Source: Candidatus Coatesiibacteriota bacterium
GTDB taxonomy: Bacteria > B130-G9
DNA: 5,312 nucleotides
Direction: 5' to 3'
NCBI GenBank assembly: GCA_016929465.1
Contig: JAFGIT010000416.1
Location: 1-5,312, forward strand
Shown: positions 1 to 4,804 of the stretch, piece after piece
Layout of the letters: every line of letters begins with the position of its first letter
Position numbering within the stretch: the first letter of the stretch is position 1
Made by a program: the position numbers and the translations under genes
Notes under the pieces: generated by a model
Told to the model about the DNA's origin: nothing
What the model saw: the letters and a program-made list of their open reading frames with translations, nothing else
Databases searched by the model: none

Positions 1-29
1 AGCACAATCTTACGAATCTTTCTAGACAT
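1..29 (-). CDS. Start of an unidentified gene, cut by the left window edge
   Basis: An ATG at 29-27 begins an open frame reading MSRKIRKIVL before the window ends. It is believed real, despite only about ten codons, because a perfect AGGAGG Shine-Dalgarno (43-38) sits 8 nt upstream of the ATG and a consensus extended -10 promoter lies just before that. The visible N-terminus is basic (R3, K4, R6, K7), which fits a nucleic-acid-binding or membrane-proximal start but does not identify a family. The gene follows the HEPN-like protein gene on the same strand by 76 bp. Co-expression with that gene is possible but would be limited by the RBS hairpin described separately. No function is assigned. 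Confidence 0.7.
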
Positions 30-31
30 GA

Positions 32-57
32 TATAATCCTCCTAATCGAGGATTATA
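32..57 (-). promoter_or_regulatory. Perfect 10-bp inverted repeat covering the -10 box and the Shine-Dalgarno
   Basis: On the plus strand TATAATCCTC (32-41) and GAGGATTATA (48-57) are exact reverse complements with a 6-nt loop (42-47). On the minus strand the upstream arm contains the TATAAT -10 box. The downstream arm contains GAGG of the AGGAGG ribosome-binding site, and the first two bases of that site lie in the loop. In an RNA reading through from upstream, this hairpin would bury the ribosome-binding site. A transcript starting from the local promoter (about position 45) would lack most of the upstream arm and leave the site free. Alternatively, the dyad is a DNA operator over the -10 box and start point. 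The repeat is seen directly; both roles are inference. Confidence 0.6.
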
Positions 58-79
58 CCACCTCAATTTGGGAACGCAA
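52..79 (-). promoter_or_regulatory. Extended -10 promoter for the left-edge gene
   Basis: The minus strand shows TATAAT (57-52), a perfect -10 box, preceded by TGG (60-58), giving the extended -10 form TGnTATAAT. A weak -35 match, TTGCGT (79-74), lies 16 bp upstream; extended -10 promoters commonly tolerate poor -35 boxes. The predicted start is near 45, giving a leader of roughly 16 nt that consists mostly of the AGGAGG and its spacer. This is good evidence that the left-edge gene is expressed independently of the gene upstream. Confidence 0.6.
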
Positions 80-105
80 CACTAGCTCCAAAGTAGCCAA
101 TAGGC

Positions 106-945
106 TTATATTTTATTTTCCCCAAACCAATTGATAAGGCGATATGCAATTTCCAGTGTGGAAGGTAACGAATTGACCATTGCCAGTACCTTCATACGGC
201 TGCATTTTCCTGCTATTGGGTGTACTGCGGCATTTCGTTGCACCCTAATCATCTCAAACAGTGAGGTCAAATGACTAGCGGCCCCCTCGTGAATTGAATA
301 GGGAATTGCCTTTCTCTCCTTGGTGAGATGGTCCAATTGCTTCTGAATTAAATCGAAAATGTCTGGAAGGACGCGACCTTTGAGAAGTTTCTCAATCTTT
401 TTCAGTTTCGCAGAATTTGTCTCAGCCCCTTGCATAGCCTCAAGTAGGAGATATACGGCCTTTTCGGCGGCTGCCCCCAGCATTACGGCAGCGGCGAATA
501 TGAGATCTTGCTTTAGGCAGTTCAGCCCTTCAATCACATATTGCTCGATCACTTCGTCCAGATCTGGCGCGAATGCTCGTATATGATTTATGTAGCCCTT
601 TGGATCATAGTATGATGGGTGCTCATTCTTGAGGGTCATCTTGCCATAATCCGTTAGATGAAACCACGGATTGACAGTGCTTTCCCAAGGTCTCTCTTGA
701 ATGAGGACTCGGTCTAGCGCTAAATTCCAGACAACTTCAGAAACACAATCGTCGAATTTAGGGCTGATCCGGCTGTGCGGGGCTGGCTCCATCCCCGATC
801 TAATTTGATCGGCCACCTTCGCTTGCACGGCAAGAGTTCCAGCTCCGTGTTGAATCTCATGCAATTGGATGCTGTTCTTGGCATCCCTCAGGACTGTTAG
901 AACGAAATCTCTTATTGTCGCGGGATCGATATCAGCTCTTCTCAT
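106..945 (-). CDS. HEPN-like (DUF4145-type) protein with N-terminal winged-helix-like segment
   Basis: A 279-residue soluble protein with no signal peptide or membrane segment. Residues about 1-105 look like a winged-helix module: helices around 10-50, then VSEVVWNLALDRVLIQ (68-83) and PWFHLTDYGK (93-102), the pattern of a recognition helix followed by a wing. Residues about 130-275 form an all-helical domain with AAAVMLGAAAEKAVYLLLEA (151-170), a lysine-rich linker, and VQRNAAVHP (235-243). The last contains R237-N238-X3-H242, matching the R-X4-H active-site pattern of HEPN domains, with the usual polar residue after R. HEPN families include metal-independent RNases in toxin-antitoxin, Abi and CRISPR systems, but DUF4145-like members are mostly uncharacterised. 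RNase activity is therefore inference. The ATG at 945 has only a weak purine-rich GAAGAAG in front. The gene is visibly lower in G+C than its neighbours: the sampled lines at 121, 181 and 241 hold 25, 30 and 28 G/C of 60, against 40 at 1801 and 34 at 3481. This fits horizontal acquisition. Confidence 0.75.
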   Translation of the reverse strand: MRRADIDPATIRDFVLTVLRDAKNSIQLHEIQHGAGTLAVQAKVADQIRSGMEPAPHSRISPKFDDCVSEVVWNLALDRVLIQERPWESTVNPWFHLTDYGKMTLKNEHPSYYDPKGYINHIRAFAPDLDEVIEQYVIEGLNCLKQDLIFAAAVMLGAAAEKAVYLLLEAMQGAETNSAKLKKIEKLLKGRVLPDIFDLIQKQLDHLTKERKAIPYSIHEGAASHLTSLFEMIRVQRNAAVHPIAGKCSRMKVLAMVNSLPSTLEIAYRLINWFGENKI

Positions 946-1006
946 CTTCTTCTATTCTCTATTCCGCAAACACAGCGGGCTCGTACTGATAACAGCGTCC
1001 CCAATA

Positions 1007-1033
1007 ATTACATCAGACAAAATGAAAGAACAA
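1007..1033 (-). promoter_or_regulatory. Possible promoter for the HEPN-like gene
   Basis: The minus strand carries TGTAAT (1012-1007), five of six matches to the -10 consensus, preceded by TGA to give an extended -10 form. TTGTTC (1033-1028) lies upstream with a short 15-bp spacer. It lies between the intrinsic terminator at 1144-1105 and the ATG at 945, where an independent start is expected because transcription from the right should end at the terminator. The leader would be about 55 nt. The spacer is shorter than ideal, so this is tentative. Nothing else is apparent in the 946-1104 gap. Confidence 0.3.
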
Positions 1034-1104
1034 GTAGCGTGAGTTTTAAAATGAAATGGTTGGCGGAATTGAAGCAAAATATCTGGCCATTGCGGGCCGG
1101 CGCA

Positions 1105-1144
1105 TAAAAAAGCGGCGAGGGTGTGAGAACACCCCCGCCGCTTT
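1105..1144 (-). terminator. Strong rho-independent terminator after the beta-helix protein gene
   Basis: A 16-position stem pairs 1109-1124 with 1129-1144 around a 4-nt loop (GAGA on the plus strand, 1125-1128), with a single A/C mismatch at 1118/1135. The stem core is G+C-rich (AGCGGCG paired with CGCCGCT). Read on the minus strand, the stem runs straight into a T-tract (1111-1106). It lies about 24 bp beyond the TAA of the beta-helix gene (1168), the normal place for an intrinsic terminator. On the plus strand the tract after the stem is only CTTTGTG, so it mainly serves minus-strand transcription. Confidence 0.9.
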
Positions 1145-1167
1145 GTGTGATTGCAGATTCTTTGAGG

Positions 1168-2337
1168 TTACGGAAGCGGGTAATGGAATCCCATATCGAC
1201 TACTCCGCCGTCCGGCGTTCCATCGGCCTGCGTCGTAAGGTCCGAGAGCTCAGCCTCGTCGGCGGTTGTGCTGCCTGCGTCAATGCACGGGCTGCTCGGG
1301 TCCAGGTAATAATCGCCGAACAGGCCCGAAACAAACATCGGGTCGTCATGGATATTGCCTTCGCCGGTGTTCGTATCCTCGATACAGCTATAGGTTGCCG
1401 CACAGCCTAGCAGGTCGTCGCCATTGCCCCAGACGATGCACTCCCTGAGTTTCGGATAGCTGCTCGGAGACGCATAGACACCATCCCCGCCGCCGTCCAC
1501 CGCGATATTGAATGCTATGGTGTTGCTCCAGGTATATGGGGAACTGCTCGAGAGGCAGTACATTCCGCCGCCCCTGTTGAGCGCCTTATTTTCGTAGATC
1601 AGGTTATTCTTGATGAAAGGTCTCGAGTCGAAGAGGTACATTCCGCCACCGTTCTCTGTGCTGAGGTTGCCGGCGATGATGTTGCCCATAATCGTGGGAT
1701 GCGATGTGTGCAGGTATATCCCAGCACCGCGTCTCGAGACATTGTCTATGATCAAGTTATTCAGAATGTCGGGTGAGCTATCGATGCAATAGATGCCGCC
1801 GCCAAGGTCCTTTGGCCAAGGGCCGTCCGCCTCGGCGATCCCAGTCATCGTGAAGCCCTCTACGCCAGCTCCCACGACCCCGTCGAAGCCGACGACGTGG
1901 CTCTGGTTGCCTTCCGCGTCGAGTATTGTCAGCGCCGCTCCCTCGCCGAGGAGGTAAGTCCAGTCTTGAACCTCGAGCGGGTAGGTTTCGCCATTTGTCG
2001 ATGGTGCGTAAATGCCGGCCGCAGCGTGAATCGTCACTGGATAGGCTTCCGAACCTGCTGTCGAGTTCAAGGCGTGGGCAATAGTCTTCCAGGGATTCTC
2101 GAAGGAGCCGTCATTCGAATCGTCACCCATCTCGCCGTCCACATGGTAATCAGTCTCACCAGCGGTCGCTTCGAACGGGATGTAATCCCGCTTGTCCACA
2201 TTCGGTGAATCCGTGCCTACTGCAGCCCCGTCATTCGAGGTCATTCCAGCTGCCGTTGCAACACCACACTGCGCGATGAAAGCGCCGCCCGCAATCACGA
2301 TGGATATGATCGCGGCGCACAGAAGTGCATTTCTCAC
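1168..2337 (-). CDS. Secreted right-handed parallel beta-helix repeat protein (DUF1565-like)
   Basis: A 389-residue exported protein. Residues 1-30 are a signal peptide: basic start (MRN), hydrophobic stretch 4-23, and a signal-peptidase I type AxA region ending in ATAA (27-30). C24 is preceded by Q, so it is not a proper lipobox. VDGEMGDDSNDGSFENPWKT (66-85) is the entry motif typical of DUF1565-like proteins (short repeat, then Gly/Asp-rich NPWKTI). Residues about 178-305 hold roughly five coils of about 25 residues, each starting GGGIY, GAGIY, GGGMY, GGGMY or GDGVY and followed by an asparagine-rich NNLI or GNII turn, as in PbH1 beta-helix repeats. The C-terminus carries GDYYLDPSSPCIDAG (341-355) and VVDMGFHY (379-386), the family's usual ending. 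No catalytic residues are recognisable. It may be a surface or carbohydrate-related protein, and the fold is far surer than the function. The start is GTG at 2337, supported by AAGGAG 8 nt upstream and by the signal peptide. It has its own promoter and terminator, so it is probably monocistronic. Confidence 0.9.
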   Translation of the reverse strand: MRNALLCAAIISIVIAGGAFIAQCGVATAAGMTSNDGAAVGTDSPNVDKRDYIPFEATAGETDYHVDGEMGDDSNDGSFENPWKTIAHALNSTAGSEAYPVTIHAAAGIYAPSTNGETYPLEVQDWTYLLGEGAALTILDAEGNQSHVVGFDGVVGAGVEGFTMTGIAEADGPWPKDLGGGIYCIDSSPDILNNLIIDNVSRRGAGIYLHTSHPTIMGNIIAGNLSTENGGGMYLFDSRPFIKNNLIYENKALNRGGGMYCLSSSSPYTWSNTIAFNIAVDGGGDGVYASPSSYPKLRECIVWGNGDDLLGCAATYSCIEDTNTGEGNIHDDPMFVSGLFGDYYLDPSSPCIDAGSTTADEAELSDLTTQADGTPDGGVVDMGFHYPLP

Positions 2338-2345
2338 TGCTGTCT

Positions 2346-2351
2346 CTCCTT
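2346..2351 (-). promoter_or_regulatory. Shine-Dalgarno deciding the GTG start of the beta-helix gene
   Basis: The minus strand reads AAGGAG at 2351-2346, 8 nt upstream of GTG at 2337-2335. It supports the GTG rather than a later start. An ATG six bases into the gene (GTGAGAAATG) is in another frame. Confidence 0.75.
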
Positions 2352-2390
2352 GTAACTAGCCCTTCTAGAACATCCGCCAAACCCTATGTG

Positions 2391-2419
2391 AATTTACGAA
2401 TCTCTTCACGAAAAGTCAA
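2391..2419 (-). promoter_or_regulatory. Sigma-70-type promoter for the beta-helix gene
   Basis: The minus strand has TTGACT (2419-2414, five of six matches to TTGACA), a 17-bp spacer, and TAAATT (2396-2391, four of six matches to TATAAT). The predicted start near 2384 gives a leader of about 47 nt before the GTG. It sits in the 127-bp gap between the archease stop and this gene, and with the terminator at 1144-1105 it closes a single-gene transcription unit. Confidence 0.5.
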
Positions 2420-2464
2420 GTGGTATTTTTGCCGTGAGCGACTCCAAGGGGCCATCGGAAGGGG

Positions 2465-2938
2465 CTATATGTCGAAAATGACCCTGGCGCTCAGGCCACT
2501 TTTTTCTCGCTTAATCTGGAGGTTGTGCATCGTCACGGCCTTTAAATCTGTGAGGGGAGAAAGCCCAGTACCAGGGAGATTCACAAATGAGACCTCGCCC
2601 TTGAGCATTATCTCGTCTGGCTCCTGATTGCGGTTTTCTTCTTCTGGGGAATCCTCCGCGGCAGTTTTCTCGATGCTCAAACCATATTTTGTGGGAACGA
2701 GCAGGTGTGTGTCGAAGTACCAGAGCAATTCGGACAGGAATGCGACGAGGAGGGATTCTGCATCGACCGAGGAGAGCTCGATGACCTCCTGCCGGTCAGG
2801 AAGGAGGCTCTTTGGCTCGGCTCCGAAGACAAGAGCGAACATCCCCGCAGCAGCATTCGAGAACAAGGAGGAAAGGTCATCTCCCCGGGCCAAAACGCCG
2901 GCATCCGCGGTGGTTCCGATAATCTCGAAGCGTTTCAT
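2465..2938 (-). CDS. Archease (activator of RtcB RNA ligase)
   Basis: A 157-residue protein matching archease from end to end: MKRFEIIGTTADAGVLARGD at the N-terminus (family pattern F-E-hhh-HTAD-hGh), FSNAAAGMFALV (26-37), ESLLVAFLSELLWYFDT (61-77), KAVTMHNLQIK (133-143) and the terminal RVIFDI (152-157). Known archeases bind divalent metal through acidic residues, including one in the HTAD motif and one near the C-terminus; D12 and D156 are the equivalents here. They speed guanylylation and turnover of the tRNA-splicing and RNA-repair ligase RtcB in the cytoplasm. Two oddities are seen. The motif histidine is T9 (TTAD rather than HTAD), and an acidic low-complexity stretch (about 93-109, rich in E, D, N, P) occupies a usually short loop. 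No Shine-Dalgarno is visible before the ATG at 2938. No rtcB is in the window, so the partner must lie elsewhere. Confidence 0.88.
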   Translation of the reverse strand: MKRFEIIGTTADAGVLARGDDLSSLFSNAAAGMFALVFGAEPKSLLPDRQEVIELSSVDAESLLVAFLSELLWYFDTHLLVPTKYGLSIEKTAAEDSPEEENRNQEPDEIMLKGEVSFVNLPGTGLSPLTDLKAVTMHNLQIKREKSGLSARVIFDI

Positions 2939-2950
2939 AGAGTTTTTTCA

Positions 2951-2979
2951 GCCACGAATTAGCACGAATTCACACGATT
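2951..2979. repeat. Three CACGAATT-type units at exact 10-bp spacing
   Basis: In the 75-bp gap between the exporter ATPase and archease genes, CACGAATT (2953-2960), CACGAATT (2963-2970) and CACGATT (2973-2979) recur every 10 bp, each preceded by a variable dinucleotide (GC, AG, CA). On the minus strand the unit reads AATTCGTG. From memory, short runs of similar CACGAATT units occur between genes in many environmental and candidate-phylum genomes; this could not be checked here. The run lies just before the archease ATG, so it would be in that gene's leader if the exporter transcript continues through. Function unknown. Confidence 0.6.
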
Positions 2980-3013
2980 GGAAGGGGAGAAAATGTGCCG
3001 CATGTCACTCGCA

Positions 3014-3814
3014 TCAGAACTCCTCGCCCCGGTTTCTGTAGGTCACTATCACGTCATCGGGCTTGCCATCTGCGACTATTTTCCCCTTGGAGAGCAATAT
3101 CGCCCTGCTGCAGAATGCGGATATCGTGTCCATGTTGTGCGATACGAGCACTATTGTCCTGCCTGACTTTTGAAGATCCCTTATGCGGTCGAGGCATTTC
3201 TTTTGAAACCGCTCATCGCCGACGGCGAGTATCTCGTCTATAAGAAATATGTCTGCCTCCACACTTATGGCTACGGCAAAGCCCAGCCGGACGAGCATTC
3301 CGCTCGAATAGCTCTTGATAGGGGCGTTGATGAACTCTCCGAGCTCGGAGAATCCGACGATCTCATCGAATCTCGACCGCGCTTCCTTTCTGGATAGGCC
3401 AAGTATCGAGGCATTCATAAAGACGTTCTTGCGCCCGGATAACTCCATCGAGAAGCCTGAGCCGAGCTCCAGCAGAGTCGCCATCTTTCCCTCGCTTTGG
3501 ACCGAGCCGCTGTCTGGTAGGAGAATTCCTGAGAGGAGCTTCAATAGAGTGCTCTTGCCAGAGCCATTGTCGCCGATGATGCCCACGGTCTCGCCACGCC
3601 CGATCGAGATGTCGATGTCCTTCAGCGCCCAGACGTCCTGATATCTGTCGCGCTTCCCCTTTAGCAGGTTTATCAGAAGGTACTTTATGTTATCGGACTT
3701 CTCGTAATAAACGCGATACTTCTTTGATACGTCCCTGACGCGGATCGCCTGCTTCAGATATGATGCACCATCCCCGCACCGATTTCCGCTCATCTTCGCT
3801 TCATCGTGTGTCAC
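3014..3814 (-). CDS. wzt: ABC transporter ATP-binding protein, polysaccharide export (Wzt/TagH family)
   Basis: A 266-residue cytoplasmic ATPase that would power polysaccharide or O-antigen export with the adjoining permease. Seen in order: an N-terminal extension with VRDVSKKYRVYY (26-37), Walker A GDNGSGKST (81-89), LLELGSGFSMELSGRKNVF (114-132) replacing the usual Q-loop region as in this subfamily, signature YSSGM (169-173), Walker B IFLIDE (189-194) followed by D-loop residues to D200, and H-loop SHNM (H226). All catalytic elements are intact. It ends soon after the nucleotide-binding domain (YRNRGEEF) and lacks the roughly 150-residue C-terminal carbohydrate-binding domain of long Wzt proteins, so it resembles KpsT/TagH or short Wzt types. 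The start is GTG at 3814, supported by GAGGTGG 8 nt upstream; an in-frame ATG at codon 8 (3793) is the alternative. The permease stop is only 3 bp upstream, implying translational coupling. The symbol denotes the family, not proven orthology. Confidence 0.93.
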   Translation of the reverse strand: MTHDEAKMSGNRCGDGASYLKQAIRVRDVSKKYRVYYEKSDNIKYLLINLLKGKRDRYQDVWALKDIDISIGRGETVGIIGDNGSGKSTLLKLLSGILLPDSGSVQSEGKMATLLELGSGFSMELSGRKNVFMNASILGLSRKEARSRFDEIVGFSELGEFINAPIKSYSSGMLVRLGFAVAISVEADIFLIDEILAVGDERFQKKCLDRIRDLQKSGRTIVLVSHNMDTISAFCSRAILLSKGKIVADGKPDDVIVTYRNRGEEF

Positions 3815-3817
3815 AGC

Positions 3818-4651
3818 TCAGACCACCTCTGCGAACCTTGCGCTAGAGCGAACGAAAACTACCCAGCCGATCAGCGCCGCCCCAAACGCATAGATGAGCA
3901 TCATAGGGATGGTTGCAGAAAAGGTGATTGGATCATCGAGCAGAACCGACCTATAACCGGAAATGAACACCGACATGGGATTGTAGTTTATGAGTCCAGC
4001 CACCCACCTATTCAGGGGGGACCAGGGAAGATCGAGCGATTTCACCTTGCTCAGCGGATATACAATCGGCGTCAACCAGAACCACACGATCAGGAGTATA
4101 TCCAGCAGGTGCTTGACATCTCGGAAGTGAACTGTGCTTGCCGAGAAGAGGAGCGCCAGGCCGCCGACAAAGACGGCCTGGAGAATGACGATAAGGGGCA
4201 GAAGGAATGCCTTTGGTCCAGGGGCGTGCCCAAAGAATGGCAGCGCGAGCAGCAGAATGACCAGCGTCATAAGGAATTCGACGAGGCAGGCGACCATCGC
4301 CGACAGGGGGATTATCGCCCGAGGCATATAGACCTTGCGAACCAGATTCGGATTATTCACGACGGAAGGTGCGGCCATCGTCACCGAGTTGGAGAGGAAT
4401 ATCCAGGGCAAGAAGCCGCACATAAAGAAAATGGGGAAGTTCCTCACATTCATACCGATCACATAGCGGAATACGACCGTGTAGATGAGTAGCATCATGA
4501 CGGGATTCAGGAGCGACCAGAATATACCGATCAATGAGCCCTTGTATTTGACCTCGAGATCGCGCATCACGAGATTCAGCAGAATCTCTCGTCGCAAGTA
4601 TAGCTCTTTCAAGCCTCGAATCAGCGGGATTCTCAAGTCCTTCCCTCTCAA
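3818..4651 (-). CDS. wzm: ABC-2 type permease, polysaccharide export (Wzm/TagG family)
   Basis: A 277-residue inner-membrane protein forming the channel half of a Wzm/Wzt-type exporter. Family hallmarks: LVMRDLEVKYKGSLIGIFW (27-45) with the amphipathic entry helix, then about six membrane segments near 42-65, 72-92, 112-140, 146-171, 182-200 and 245-267. PNLVRKVYMPRAIIPLS (101-117) follows the second segment, and LINYNPMSVFISGYRS (220-235) precedes the last, both typical of O-antigen and teichoic-acid exporters. Length is normal (about 260-280). The longest start is TTG at 4651, with an in-frame TAA at 4678-4676 and no ATG between. TTG at 4636 (272 residues) has the better ribosome-binding site, GAGGG at 4647-4643 with a 6-nt spacer, and is my preferred start. 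The gene precedes the ATPase by 3 bp, with GAGGTGG for the ATPase lying inside its last codons. A promoter and palindrome lie directly upstream. Confidence 0.92.
   Translation of the reverse strand: MRGKDLRIPLIRGLKELYLRREILLNLVMRDLEVKYKGSLIGIFWSLLNPVMMLLIYTVVFRYVIGMNVRNFPIFFMCGFLPWIFLSNSVTMAAPSVVNNPNLVRKVYMPRAIIPLSAMVACLVEFLMTLVILLLALPFFGHAPGPKAFLLPLIVILQAVFVGGLALLFSASTVHFRDVKHLLDILLIVWFWLTPIVYPLSKVKSLDLPWSPLNRWVAGLINYNPMSVFISGYRSVLLDDPITFSATIPMMLIYAFGAALIGWVVFVRSSARFAEVV
3823..3829 (-). promoter_or_regulatory. Shine-Dalgarno of the ATPase gene, inside the permease gene
   Basis: GAGGTGG on the minus strand (3829-3823) lies in the last codons of the permease gene (encoding E-V-V), 8 nt before the GTG at 3814. 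The arrangement TGA-GCT-GTG lets a ribosome finishing the permease restart on the ATPase. It favours the GTG start over the ATG at codon 8. Confidence 0.7.
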
Positions 4652-4674
4652 GTTCGGAGTCTTTCGGTCAATTC

Positions 4675-4704
4675 GTTATATGGCGTTCAGCGGTATGTCG
4701 TCAA
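4675..4704 (-). promoter_or_regulatory. Strong sigma-70-type promoter for the exporter pair
   Basis: The minus strand shows TTGACG (4704-4699) and TATAAC (4680-4675), each five of six matches to consensus, separated by 18 bp. The start is expected near 4668, leaving a leader of about 17 nt to TTG 4651 or 32 nt to TTG 4636; the latter fits better with the GAGGG ribosome-binding site. It lies in the 153-bp gap after the cupin gene, so the permease and ATPase genes can be expressed apart from the cupin. Confidence 0.6.
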
Positions 4705-4716
4705 GTCCGTACGGAC
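4705..4716. promoter_or_regulatory. Perfect 12-bp palindrome GTCCGTACGGAC next to the -35 box
   Basis: GTCCGTACGGAC reads identically on both strands and ends exactly where the TTGACG -35 box (4704-4699) begins. A dyad centred immediately upstream of a -35 box is a typical place for an activator or repressor dimer. A second, 8-bp palindrome, CTCCGGAG (4725-4732), and a GTCAGAG direct repeat (4734-4740, 4747-4753) lie a little further upstream. That a protein binds here is inference. Confidence 0.4.
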
Positions 4717-4804
4717 GAGTGAATCTCCGGAGTGTCAGAGGAATTGGTCAGAGATACGCGCAAATGGCGGTTGGTCTGCCAATAGAGGGGGAATATGCGG
4801 CCGG

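Noticed and set aside
10-19. TTACGAATCT shared between 10-19 and 2394-2403
   Set aside because: One copy is within coding sequence and the other overlaps a promoter; a 10-base match can arise by chance in 5 kb and the flanks do not extend it.
95-106. Small hairpin AGCC-AATA-GGCT at the end of the HEPN-like gene as terminator
   Set aside because: Only a 4-bp stem, no T-tract after it on the minus strand.
1051-1107. Plus-strand 18-codon ORF (MKWLAELKQN...) ending just before the hairpin
   Set aside because: No Shine-Dalgarno, no plus-strand promoter, every other gene on the minus strand, and the hairpin's T-tract serves the opposite strand.
2430-2464. Possible archease terminator with GCCCCTT motifs
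   Set aside because: The two GCCCCTT copies are direct, not inverted, repeats and no stable stem forms before the T-rich stretch.
2628-3041. Plus-strand open frame opposite the archease
   Set aside because: The minus-strand archease matches its family throughout; the plus frame is serine/arginine-rich with no recognisable domain.
3806-4492. Long plus-strand open frame opposite the permease
   Set aside because: Low-complexity charged translation (rich in R, E, Q, H), antisense to a clear ABC-2 permease; a shadow of its codon use.
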